From the NCBI GenBank assembly GCA_002753105.1, contig PDZT01000014.1:1-33856 (forward strand): a DNA stretch of 33,856 nucleotides, written 5' to 3'. Shown here piece after piece: positions 8,195 through 16,121 of the stretch. The notes beneath the pieces were generated by a model. The model worked only from the letters and a program-made list of their open reading frames with translations. It searched no databases and was not told the DNA's origin. The DNA is from Deltaproteobacteria bacterium YD0425bin50 (GTDB lineage: Bacteria; Desulfobacterota; Desulfobacteria; Desulfobacterales; YD0425bin50). A program made the position numbers and the translations under genes. Positions within the stretch are counted from its first letter, which is position 1. Every line of letters starts with the position of its first letter.

Positions 8195-8410
8195 TTATAA
8201 ATCTTCTGGTAATAATCCTGTTTTCTTTGCAATACGTGTCAACATGCGAGGGCCTATTTCTTCATTATCATGAAAAGAAAATACAAAATCAGCCCATCCA
8301 CTTCGTGATAGTATCCGATGCGAACCCTTTGCTTCTCGTTTAATAATCCAGCCAATTCGCAACAATGCAGATAAAACAAGCCGTGCTTTTACAGATTTCC
8401 ATTGACTCAT
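8195..8410 (-). CDS. hicA: HicA-family mRNA interferase toxin
   Basis: The product has 71 residues, the usual HicA size. It shows the double-stranded-RNA-binding-like HicA pattern: VLSALLRIGWIIKREAKGSHRILSR with the catalytic His in GSHRI, then FSFHDNEEIGPRMLTRIAKK, equivalent to the family's H-x-x-K/E-I-x-x-G-T-L-R-x-I-L-K tail. HicA toxins cut mRNA in translation arrest. The ATG overlaps the stop of hicB by four bases (ATGA), so the pair is translationally coupled, antitoxin first, an order found in a subset of hic loci. Confidence 0.85.
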   Translation of the reverse strand: MSQWKSVKARLVLSALLRIGWIIKREAKGSHRILSRSGWADFVFSFHDNEEIGPRMLTRIAKKTGLLPEDL

Positions 8411-8616
8411 GCAGCTATCAGGAAAACCTGCTCCATTTCTGGTATGCTCTCACCATGCTCTAAACGGTCTGCCAATACACGTAAAACTAAAGATTTAACC
8501 ATAATAATGGCTTGCTCTCGAGTTTTTCCATATGTCATAATACCCGGAATCTCAGAAATTTCAGCAAGCCATCGACCGTCCACTTCCTGTTCAATTTCAA
8601 TTGTCAGGTTCATCAT
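8407..8616 (-). CDS. hicB: HicB-family antitoxin
   Basis: This 69-residue protein has the HicB partial RNase-H fold: LTIEIEQEVDGRWLAEISEIPGI (strand-rich, with the conserved DGRW), then MTYGKTREQAIIMVKSLVLRVLADRLE and a short C-terminal extension (GESIPEMEQVFLIAA). It lacks a DNA-binding domain, so autoregulation would depend on another factor or on the complex. AAGGA abuts the first of two adjacent ATG codons (8616 and 8613), and the second may be the real start. It lies just downstream of terB. Confidence 0.85.
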   Translation of the reverse strand: MMNLTIEIEQEVDGRWLAEISEIPGIMTYGKTREQAIIMVKSLVLRVLADRLEHGESIPEMEQVFLIAA

Positions 8617-8642
8617 TCCTTATATATCTCATTTGTTATGAA

Positions 8643-9104
8643 TTATACTAAATTAAAATCTTTAGGATTAAGTCCTAATTCAGTGCAAATATCTCTGACA
8701 ATTTGTTTTTCAGTATCATCAAAATTGCCATCTGCTGCACCAATAGCACAACATACACGAACCATCAGTTTTGCTTCTTCGGGTTTCTTTTTTAGTTTGG
8801 CAATACTTTTTAATGCCTCACCTTTTCCAATCATCAGATCAAAATTCATTTTGGTTACATACGATTCAAAAATTTTTATCGCTTCTTCTACATTAAATAC
8901 ACTTAACGCTTCATTTTGCTGAATAAAACCAATTGTTTTCCGTTTTTCATCAGGACTGATTACACCATCCGCATAAGCAACCATAGCACAGCCAGCAACA
9001 ACAGCATCTAGAAAATCCTTATTTTTAAATTTCTGAACTTCTGATTTAAGCGATGCAGATTGTTCTTTTACCCAAGATGAAAATTTATCAAAAACAGTAC
9101 TCAT
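8643..9104 (-). CDS. terB: TerB-family tellurite-resistance/stress protein
   Basis: The start at 9104 (MSTVFDKFSSWVKEQ) has AAAGGAATAGGATT directly upstream; the longer frame from 9152 adds a 16-residue leader without a site. The 153-residue product is all-helical with the TerB metal-binding pattern repeated twice: AYADGVISPDEKRK and GAADGNFDDTEKQIV, each with the D-G-x-(I/F)-x-x-x-E core. TerB links the membrane TerC and the TerD proteins in Ter stress responses (family knowledge). It is separated from the terD-PRTase pair here by two toxin-antitoxin loci and several palindromes. Its last 48 codons are duplicated at 7844-7991. Confidence 0.9.
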   Translation of the reverse strand: MSTVFDKFSSWVKEQSASLKSEVQKFKNKDFLDAVVAGCAMVAYADGVISPDEKRKTIGFIQQNEALSVFNVEEAIKIFESYVTKMNFDLMIGKGEALKSIAKLKKKPEEAKLMVRVCCAIGAADGNFDDTEKQIVRDICTELGLNPKDFNLV

Positions 9105-9191
9105 AATCCTATTCCTTTCATTAAATAAGTTATAAAAAAGGTTAACTACCAATAAACATGAACCTGATATAAATTAATTCCCTCAATTCGG

Positions 9192-9368
9192 TTAGGCGTT
9201 TTGATTTACCATTTCAAGCAAAACCGCAATAATTTTATTCGCATTGACAATATAATATTCCTTCATATCGATATAAGCTGTATTACCCTCGTACTTCAGG
9301 AATTTCCATGTATTTCCCGTTGTTACCGCCCCATATATCGCTCTGATATGAACCTTCCGGTTATTATT
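9192..9368 (-). pseudogene. C-terminal remnant of a conserved PD-(D/E)XK-type hypothetical protein
   Basis: The reverse strand reads, without a start codon, VHIRAIYGAVTTGNTWKFLK then YEGNTAYIDMKEYYIVNANK and IIAVLLEMVNQNA, stopping at TAA (9194-9192). 'IYG(A/V)VT(T/S)GxxWxFLKL...xIDxxEYYI...KIIGIL' is the standard ending of a hypothetical family common in Cyanobacteria, Beggiatoa-like and Desulfobacterota genomes. An in-frame stop just upstream (about 9369-9371) leaves only this end, and the body of the gene is not present. The family identity is from recognition of the pattern, not from a search. Confidence 0.65.
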
Positions 9369-9560
9369 TTATATTTTTCCCATGAGCTGTTGTGTTCTTT
9401 TTTTCCCTACTATCGTGGTAAAAAAGCACATCATCAAAATTTTTCTTGTTGAAGCATCCATATCTGGATATTTATCATCCATAATTTCTTTTATAGCCAA
9501 AATCAAATCATCATCCGTCATGTTTTCAACCCGTTTACGAAGTTCTGCAAATACTGTCAT
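9369..9560 (-). CDS. Small hypothetical protein (63 aa) downstream of the sensor-cyclase
   Basis: ATG 9560 has a strong ribosome site (AAAGGGGACAGT) directly upstream. A longer start at 9575 would overlap the stop of the sensor gene as ATGA, but the site favours 9560. The product is helical and charged (TVFAELRKRVENMTDDDLIL, then AIKEIMDDKYPDMDASTRKI), ends in a hydrophobic and basic stretch (LMMCFFTTIVGKKRTQQL) and has no recognised domain. The position suggests co-transcription with the upstream sensor kinase-cyclase, perhaps as a small partner. Function unknown. Confidence 0.6.
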   Translation of the reverse strand: MTVFAELRKRVENMTDDDLILAIKEIMDDKYPDMDASTRKILMMCFFTTIVGKKRTQQLMGKI

Positions 9561-9571
9561 ACTGTCCCCTT

Positions 9572-12500
9572 TCATTTTTCATAGAGTTTTTCTATCCCAT
9601 CCCAATGATCTGGAATCCCTTCATGTATATATTTTTTACAACGATTGAGATATAAGTGAACTATCTGGTCATGTGCATTGCTGTTTAGCATTGATGAAAA
9701 CAAATCATATGCTTTTGAAAATTCTTTACGCTGATAACACGCCATTGCCTTACTAAAATCACTCAGTGTATTCATTTTCAAATCGCGCTGCTTTTCGATA
9801 AGACCATCTAAAATTTCTATAAGTGCAACTGCATCTGATTTTCCTTTTACCCTAACAGTATCAATAAGTCTATAGGCATAATTTTCTTTTTTCTGAATTT
9901 TATCTAAGGTGCTATTGCTGATAATGATGTTGGTTCCGTAATACTTGTTTAATCCTTCAAGTCGGGACGCGAGATTGACATTGTCAGAAATAACGGTGCC
10001 ATCCATTCTGTTTTTCCCGCCAACAGTTCCAAGCATGAGTTTTCCTGTATGAATACCAATGCCGATTTCAATAGGATCATAGCCTTTTTGGATTCGCCTG
10101 ATATTATACTGAAAAACTTCCTGTTGCATAGCAATCCCTGCATTGATGGCATGTTCTGGTTCCAGCGGAAATAACGCCATGATTGCATCACCAATGTATT
10201 TATCAATAAATCCCTGATGATCATTGATGATCGGTTCCATTCGCCGTAAATAGGAATTGATAAAATCAAAATTTTCCTGAGCAGTCATTTTTTCTGACAA
10301 GGTAGTGAATGATCGAATATCTGAAAACAAAACTGTCATTTCTTTTAATACCTGATTGCCTAATTCCACTTCTAAAATAGTTTCTTTATCCAGATAATTC
10401 AAAAACTCCTTTGGCACAAATCGTTCATACGCAATACTTAATTTTGAGGAATATATATGACTTTGCAGCCTTGCCATGAGTTCTTTTTTGGAAAATGGCT
10501 TGATCAAATAATCATTGGCACCAGACTCAAACCCAACTATCAAATCATTGATCTGGTTTTTGGCTGTTAATAAAATAATGGGTAAGGTGTTTTTTGAAAA
10601 GCGTTCTCTGATTTTTTGCGTTAATTCATACCCTGACATTTTGGGCATCATAATATCGATAATTGCAAGGTCTGGTACATACCCCTGATCCATACAATCA
10701 ATCGCTTCAAACGCATTTAATGCCTGAGTTACTGCATACTTATGCAGTTGTAAATAATTCATCAAGACCTGTAAATTAATGGGTTCATCATCCACAATGA
10801 GAATTTTAAAGGTCTTTTGTTCGTGCTCCCCTGAGTCTTTGGGAACTATTTCATGTGCATCAATACCTGATTCTTCTGTATCTATGACATGACGAATATG
10901 TTCAGGATTAATCTGTAAAGGTATAGCAGTTAGATTGTCTTTAGAAGCAGGTAACCCAATAATAAATGTTGAGCCTTGCCCCAAAACTGATTCAACCCGT
11001 ATATATCCATGATGGAGTTCTATAAGCTGTTTGCTAATACTTAAACCAAGCCCTGTGCCTCCATATGTTCGTTCTGTATCGCCATCAGCCTGCTCAAAAG
11101 ACTCAAAAATGGCATTGAATTTATCTGCAGGAATGCCAATACCAGAATCCTTCACATACACTTCCACATAGTCGCCGTTATATTGAGCAGACATCTCAAC
11201 TGTTCCGCGTTCTGTAAATTTAATGGCATTGCCAATCACATTGATAAATATTTGTTGAATTCGATTTTCATCGCCCATGATTGAAGTTACTTGGTCGATT
11301 TTGTTGGACAGGATCAGTTCTTTTTTGCCAATTAACGGTTGAGTCAATAACATCACGATATCAATGATGGTTTTGATATCTATGGGTTTGGTTTGTAATT
11401 CAATATGCTTGTGTTTGAGCTTTGAAAAATCTAAAATGTCATTCACCAGCGTATTCAGTCGTGTTGCACTCAAATTGACCATATACAGATTTTTTCGCAT
11501 GGTATTATTTAACGGGCCTGATACACCATCAAGTATGGAATCCACAAGTCCAATAATTCCATTTAAAGGCGTTCTCAGCTCGTGCGATGTATTGGCTAAA
11601 AACTCATCTTTCATCTTGTCAATTTTCTTCAAACGCTCCGATACCTGACGTTCCTGATCAAGTTCTTTTTTTTGCGTATCAATTTTTTTCTGCTGCGCTG
11701 CTGTCTTAAAACGAATAAACAAAACAACACCGCAAATTAAACCCAGTACATACAAGGTATATGCCCACCATGTTTTCCAAGGCGGCGGATAAACGTTAAT
11801 TTGAATACGCATTCCAGTTTCATTCCATAATCCGTCATTGTTGGATCCTTTCACGTTGAACCAATAGGTTCCGCCATCAAGATTGGTGTAGCTGGCATAT
11901 CTACGATTCTCACAGTATAACCATTCCTGATCAAACCCTTCCAGTTGATACGCATACTGGTTTTGGTTAGGATTTACATAATCAAGCGCAACAAATTCAA
12001 ATGAGATGTAATTATCTTTATATGACAACACAATACGGCCTTGATTATCAAGACTCTTTTCAATACGCTGCATTCGATCAAAAATGCCAAAACCTGTGAT
12101 ATATACTGGAGGAATATGAGGATTATTCTTGATATGCTGCGGGTAAAAATACGTTAATCCATTGATGCCGCCAAAAAACATCTCGCCTTTGCTGCTTTGA
12201 TGATAGGCTCCCATGTTGAATTCATTGCTTTGAAGCCCATCCTGAACATCATAGTTCTGGATTTGGCCTGAACTTGGAGTATATTTGGAAATACCTTTGT
12301 TGGTGGATAACCACAGATTACCCTCAGTATCTTCCAATATCCCATAGATTGTATTATTAGGCAATCCCTCTTTTTCTGTAACATGCTTGAATTCATGCGT
12401 ATTTCTATCCAGTTGGTCTAAACCGTTACCGGTTCCAATCCATAATCGTTCATGACGATCTTCATAAATACAAAATACACGGTTGTTTAAAATACTTGTG

Positions 12501-14152
12501 GGTTGGTAAACATCATGTTGATATAAACCCCATTGCTGCTTTTGGGGATCAAAAAAATTTAACCCATTTTCAACACCGACCCAAAGCAATCCCTGTTTGT
12601 CTAAAAACAACGTTCTGACTTTATTGTGACTTAATGAATTCTTGTTGTTTGGATCATGTTTTAGGCAAGTAAACGTTTCAGTGGCAAGGTCAAAAATATT
12701 GACGCCGCCAGCATAGGTGCCTATCCATAAATATCCTTTTGGATCGTAACGAATCCACATCACATCATTACTTGAAATCGTTTTTAAATTCGCCGGATCA
12801 TTTTTAAACACTTGAAATGCGTTGGTCTTGGGATCAAATCGATTCAACCCGTCTTCCGTTCCAATCCACATCCGATTTTGTCCATCCTCACAAAAGGCTT
12901 GTACCCGATTATTACTTAAACTATTAGGATTTTCAGAATCATGGTGATAATTCACTAATGTATTGGTTTGCCGGTCATAGATATAAACCCCTGCCTGTTG
13001 AGTCCCAAGCCATAATAAGCGGTTATGATCTTCATAAATTGACCAAATATTACTGTCTTTCATGCTGGTTGGATTTTGAGGATCATGTTTCAGATGATAT
13101 TGAAATTTTTTAGGAGAATATTTGTTGACGCCGCCGAGATACGTTCCAAACCACACATTCCCGGCATTGTCTTCATATATTGAAAATATATCATTATGGG
13201 TTAAACTGAATGGGTCTGAAGGATCATGAAGAAATCGTCTGAATTCTTTTTTTTCAGGATTGAATAGATGTAATCCTTTATCTGTACCGACCCAAAATCG
13301 GCCATATGAATCTTCGAATATCGCTTGAATAGTATTGCTGTTCAGTGTTTTTACATCATGTTCTTCCATGTAAAACCGTGAAAATTCATTCGTGTTTGGG
13401 TTAAATCGAATGAGTCCAGATTTATTTGTTCCTAACCATAGTTCATCAGCTTTTCGTGGGTATATTACCGTAATAGAATTGTCTGCAATTCCCGGATATG
13501 CTTCTTGGGTATATGACTTGAATTGATTTGTTGTTGGATTGAATCGGTTTAAACCGCCTTCATCAGTTCCAATCCATAGCATCCCCTGATCATCTTCAGA
13601 AATTGCAAGAATGTGATGATGACTTAATGAATTCTTATCATTAGGATCGTTTTTGTAAATTGTAAAAGACTGAGTTGATTTATCAAATTTGCATAAACCA
13701 TTTTCAGTACCGATCCAAAGCATTCCATGTTTATCTTCATGGATAACTGTCAGGATATCATCAGATATAGAATGATTATTCTTGGGATCGTGGTTGTAAC
13801 GAATAAAGCGTTCGGTTAGGGGATCAAATCGGTTTAACCCTCCGCCTTTAGTGCCAATCCAAAAAATTCCCTGTTTATCCTGCAACATTACTCTGACATG
13901 GTTATCAGACAATGAATTTGCGTTAAATGGATCACTTTTATAATAAATGAATCGATGGCCATCATACTTGTTGATACCATCCTGTGTGGCAAACCACATG
14001 TATCCTTGATGATCCTGAAGTATAGAGGTTACTGAACTTTCTGATAATCCATCGTTAATGGTGATAGAATTAAATTTGGGGAAGACATCTTGTCCATTTG
14101 CCGAACAAGCAATACTTATGGTAAGCATGGTAAAAAAAAGAATTGATTTCAT
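9572..14152 (-). CDS. Giant hybrid sensor: beta-propeller, histidine kinase, receiver and class III nucleotide cyclase
   Basis: 1526 residues. A signal sequence (MKSILFFTMLTISIACSANG) precedes about 14 propeller units of the two-component-regulator type (for example DHQGYMWFATQDGINKYDG, DKQGIFWIGTKGGGLNRFDP). A Y_Y_Y domain follows (about 700-780; YQLEGFDQEW, GGTYWFNVKGSNNDGLW). One membrane helix (about 792-813, TLYVLGLICGVVLFIRF) leads into the cytoplasm. There it has HisKA with H857 (SHELRTPLNG), HATPase (GTGLGLSISKQLIELHHG), a receiver with D1166 (IIDIMMPKMSG) and a class III cyclase. Metal aspartates D1278 (FSDIRSF) and D1322 (GDAIMALF), purine-selecting K1318 and D1384, and catalytic N1393 and R1397 (VNLASRLEG) are present, which favours ATP and cAMP. 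A short helical tail ends the protein. The ligand is unknown; propellers in this family often read extracellular polysaccharides. Confidence 0.93.
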   Translation of the reverse strand: MKSILFFTMLTISIACSANGQDVFPKFNSITINDGLSESSVTSILQDHQGYMWFATQDGINKYDGHRFIYYKSDPFNANSLSDNHVRVMLQDKQGIFWIGTKGGGLNRFDPLTERFIRYNHDPKNNHSISDDILTVIHEDKHGMLWIGTENGLCKFDKSTQSFTIYKNDPNDKNSLSHHHILAISEDDQGMLWIGTDEGGLNRFNPTTNQFKSYTQEAYPGIADNSITVIYPRKADELWLGTNKSGLIRFNPNTNEFSRFYMEEHDVKTLNSNTIQAIFEDSYGRFWVGTDKGLHLFNPEKKEFRRFLHDPSDPFSLTHNDIFSIYEDNAGNVWFGTYLGGVNKYSPKKFQYHLKHDPQNPTSMKDSNIWSIYEDHNRLLWLGTQQAGVYIYDRQTNTLVNYHHDSENPNSLSNNRVQAFCEDGQNRMWIGTEDGLNRFDPKTNAFQVFKNDPANLKTISSNDVMWIRYDPKGYLWIGTYAGGVNIFDLATETFTCLKHDPNNKNSLSHNKVRTLFLDKQGLLWVGVENGLNFFDPQKQQWGLYQHDVYQPTSILNNRVFCIYEDRHERLWIGTGNGLDQLDRNTHEFKHVTEKEGLPNNTIYGILEDTEGNLWLSTNKGISKYTPSSGQIQNYDVQDGLQSNEFNMGAYHQSSKGEMFFGGINGLTYFYPQHIKNNPHIPPVYITGFGIFDRMQRIEKSLDNQGRIVLSYKDNYISFEFVALDYVNPNQNQYAYQLEGFDQEWLYCENRRYASYTNLDGGTYWFNVKGSNNDGLWNETGMRIQINVYPPPWKTWWAYTLYVLGLICGVVLFIRFKTAAQQKKIDTQKKELDQERQVSERLKKIDKMKDEFLANTSHELRTPLNGIIGLVDSILDGVSGPLNNTMRKNLYMVNLSATRLNTLVNDILDFSKLKHKHIELQTKPIDIKTIIDIVMLLTQPLIGKKELILSNKIDQVTSIMGDENRIQQIFINVIGNAIKFTERGTVEMSAQYNGDYVEVYVKDSGIGIPADKFNAIFESFEQADGDTERTYGGTGLGLSISKQLIELHHGYIRVESVLGQGSTFIIGLPASKDNLTAIPLQINPEHIRHVIDTEESGIDAHEIVPKDSGEHEQKTFKILIVDDEPINLQVLMNYLQLHKYAVTQALNAFEAIDCMDQGYVPDLAIIDIMMPKMSGYELTQKIRERFSKNTLPIILLTAKNQINDLIVGFESGANDYLIKPFSKKELMARLQSHIYSSKLSIAYERFVPKEFLNYLDKETILEVELGNQVLKEMTVLFSDIRSFTTLSEKMTAQENFDFINSYLRRMEPIINDHQGFIDKYIGDAIMALFPLEPEHAINAGIAMQQEVFQYNIRRIQKGYDPIEIGIGIHTGKLMLGTVGGKNRMDGTVISDNVNLASRLEGLNKYYGTNIIISNSTLDKIQKKENYAYRLIDTVRVKGKSDAVALIEILDGLIEKQRDLKMNTLSDFSKAMACYQRKEFSKAYDLFSSMLNSNAHDQIVHLYLNRCKKYIHEGIPDHWDGIEKLYEK

Positions 14153-14319
14153 ATCATTGAGTTATATTAAAATACATAGAAAATCAAAATGAAAAATGAA
14201 TATTAAGAAAAAATCAAATAGGTGTAGTTGACCAATGATATGAAATCAGTTAATACATTTATAAATCGGCGGTTTTCGAATCGTCTAAAATCTAATGTAA
14301 TATGGAGATGGAGGTAATT

Positions 14320-14511
14320 ATGTGTGAATCAAATGTATTTGTAGTGAATAATGGGAAAGAAACACTCATTATGGAGAACGTAGCGAGTATTAAACCGATG
14401 GGTGAAAATCAATTTGTATTAAAAGGGCTTTTAGGGGATCAAAAGGAGCTTCAAGGCCGAATTGTAGAAATCAATCTCATGGCTCATAAAATTCTTTTTT
14501 CAGGACACTAA
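14320..14511 (+). CDS. CooT-family nickel-binding protein
   Basis: GGAGG lies five bases before ATG 14320; the frame open from 14302 only adds six residues. The 63-residue product MCESNVFVVNNGKETLIMEN, with KPMGENQFVLKGLLGDQKEL and GRIVEINLMAHKIL, is the small beta-barrel of the CooT family. Cys2 directly after the initiator is the nickel ligand shown in CooT (family knowledge). CooT is tied to nickel supply for carbon monoxide dehydrogenase, but paralogues are widespread in anaerobes without cooS beside them, as here. It is divergent from the giant sensor gene and 10 bp ahead of the M23-like gene. Confidence 0.85.
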   Translation: MCESNVFVVNNGKETLIMENVASIKPMGENQFVLKGLLGDQKELQGRIVEINLMAHKILFSGH

Positions 14512-14521
14512 ATTCATCAAT

Positions 14522-15133
14522 ATGAATATGAATGCATTGAAACCTGTGATGTTATCCAACTTTTTAGATCAATTGGTTATTCAAAACGAGCTTTGTCAAC
14601 ATGGGTTTGATTCATGGTTTTTCCATGAAGGCATGTGTTTTCAAAGCATGGAAATATGGTGGAATAATTCAAAAAAACGGTCAATGCCCCATGAGGGTGT
14701 TGATGTTTGTTTCTATGCTGATATTGATCATGAGCTAAAAATGCTTGGTACAGATGCGGATATTCCTGCTATATTTAGTGGCGAATGCATTCATATTTGT
14801 AAAGATTTTATAGGCGAAACCCTTGTCTTAGGACATGATATTTACAATTCAGCAGGGCATCAGCTACTCACATTTTATGCCCATGTGGATACCAAAAACA
14901 CTATTTCCTTGAATACCCGCATCATAACAGGAGACATCATTGCATGGATAGCTCCGGTATCCAAACCATCTGTATTACCTCATTTGCATCTTTCTGTAGC
15001 GTGGATAAGCCCAGATTACTCTATATCCACATTTGACTGGAAGACGTATCACCATGATTCCCGATTACAGTTTTGCAATCCAATGAATTTTTTTTCTTAT
15101 GGTTTGAATCCCTGCCCACGTTTCTCAGAATGA
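14522..15133 (+). CDS. M23 (LytM)-like peptidase-fold protein without a signal peptide
   Basis: The 203-residue product has the landmarks of the M23 zinc endopeptidase fold in order: PHEGVDVCFYAD (H-x-x-x-D metal pair), IPAIFSGECIHI (the usual 'G-T-P-V-x-A-x-x-G-x-V' strand), LLTFYAHVD (Y-x-H), TRIITGDIIAWI and LPHLHLSVAWI (H-x-H). All ligand positions are therefore present. The N-terminus (MNMNALKPVMLSNFLDQLVI) is not a signal peptide, which is odd for an enzyme family that normally cuts peptidoglycan outside the membrane. It starts 10 bp after the CooT-family gene and is probably co-transcribed with it. A cytoplasmic role or non-classical export is possible. No ribosome site stands out. Confidence 0.75.
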   Translation: MNMNALKPVMLSNFLDQLVIQNELCQHGFDSWFFHEGMCFQSMEIWWNNSKKRSMPHEGVDVCFYADIDHELKMLGTDADIPAIFSGECIHICKDFIGETLVLGHDIYNSAGHQLLTFYAHVDTKNTISLNTRIITGDIIAWIAPVSKPSVLPHLHLSVAWISPDYSISTFDWKTYHHDSRLQFCNPMNFFSYGLNPCPRFSE

Positions 15134-15174
15134 CCTTTTCGAAAAAGCATCACATACCTGAGATAACCTGATTA

Positions 15175-16110
15175 TCAATGCAGAGTAACCTGATTCAGCA
15201 TACTGGTAAACTGCTCGAGATTTTTTGACTTTAAAGCTGCTCGGAATAAACTTCGAAGCGTATCGGTCTGAGAAATCGCTTTTATTTTTTCGGAAACATG
15301 GGTTGGTAATATACCAAAAGACTCTATCAGCACATCCATCAGCATTTCACGAACCCCCTTTTCTAAACCTTCTAACAAGCCTTCTTTTCGTCCTTGTTCT
15401 AAGCCCTTTTCTCTTGCAAGTTCTAGGATATCTATCATTTGAATTTCCTCCCATAAATCGTTTAATCTGTTTTTATCGATCATTTTATTCGCCATGATAA
15501 ATGTTGCTGCAAGAAGCCTAACAGATAACCTGCCTTGGATATATAAATCTTTTTCCAACCGAATCACATCTTCAGCCAGTTGACTCCGTTCCATTCCGGT
15601 TTCTTTACCATAAAGAGGAACAAACACGAGCTCCATAAGGCTGCACAGATTATTAGAACGAATCTCTTCACGGATGCGATTCAGAGTTTCCAGTCCATTC
15701 CGTTCAGACAGATCAATAACAATCGGCATATAAGTTCCGCTTGGCGTCTTGATTTCTTTTTTCCCATCCTCCCCGCTAAAAACATTACCTGAAGCAATAA
15801 TCACATCAGTCAGCTTATCCTTATATTTTTTTGCACCCATAAAATGATACGCAGCAAACCGGTATAAGTCGTCTTTGCATAAATCCCGCTGTTCTTCAAT
15901 GTGGTATATTGCGTCTTGATCATCTTTGATCATAATATCTACCCTGCCAGAGGTTACAGCAATATCAACCGGTTCAAACGTAAAGACTTCCTTAATTTTT
16001 CCGGTTTTCAGTCCAATGACTTCTAATGTTTCTCCGCACAATAACTCAGACATCCACTTGATAATAAAATCGTAATTCTGAGAGTAGTTTGTCCCATTTT
16101 TCGGTTTCAT
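15175..16110 (-). CDS. Rpn-family PD-(D/E)XK nuclease, tandem copy 1
   Basis: This 311-residue protein has the Rpn plan. The N-terminal nuclease has RVDIMIKDDQDAIYHIEEQR (Asp, then E-x-Q, the active-site variant usual in Rpn proteins), FAAYHFMGAKKYKDKLTDVI and PIVIDLSE. It is followed by a helical region and the Gly/Glu-rich spacer EKGLEQGRKEGLLEGLEKGV before a final helical tail. Rpn proteins are Mg-dependent DNA endonucleases that promote recombination and have been linked to phage defence. It lies 11 bp downstream of an almost identical gene (16122-17057); the residues differ only in the first ten positions (MKPKNGTNYS versus MQPKNGISYG) and near the end (VTLH/VSLH). Confidence 0.85.
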   Translation of the reverse strand: MKPKNGTNYSQNYDFIIKWMSELLCGETLEVIGLKTGKIKEVFTFEPVDIAVTSGRVDIMIKDDQDAIYHIEEQRDLCKDDLYRFAAYHFMGAKKYKDKLTDVIIASGNVFSGEDGKKEIKTPSGTYMPIVIDLSERNGLETLNRIREEIRSNNLCSLMELVFVPLYGKETGMERSQLAEDVIRLEKDLYIQGRLSVRLLAATFIMANKMIDKNRLNDLWEEIQMIDILELAREKGLEQGRKEGLLEGLEKGVREMLMDVLIESFGILPTHVSEKIKAISQTDTLRSLFRAALKSKNLEQFTSMLNQVTLH

Positions 16111-16121
16111 TATTGCTCCTG

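Noticed and set aside
14228-14256. Sigma-70-like promoter for the CooT-family gene (TTGACC, 17 bases, TAATAC)
   Set aside because: The -35 box is good but the -10 box matches only three of six positions, and AT-rich DNA offers many equal candidates.
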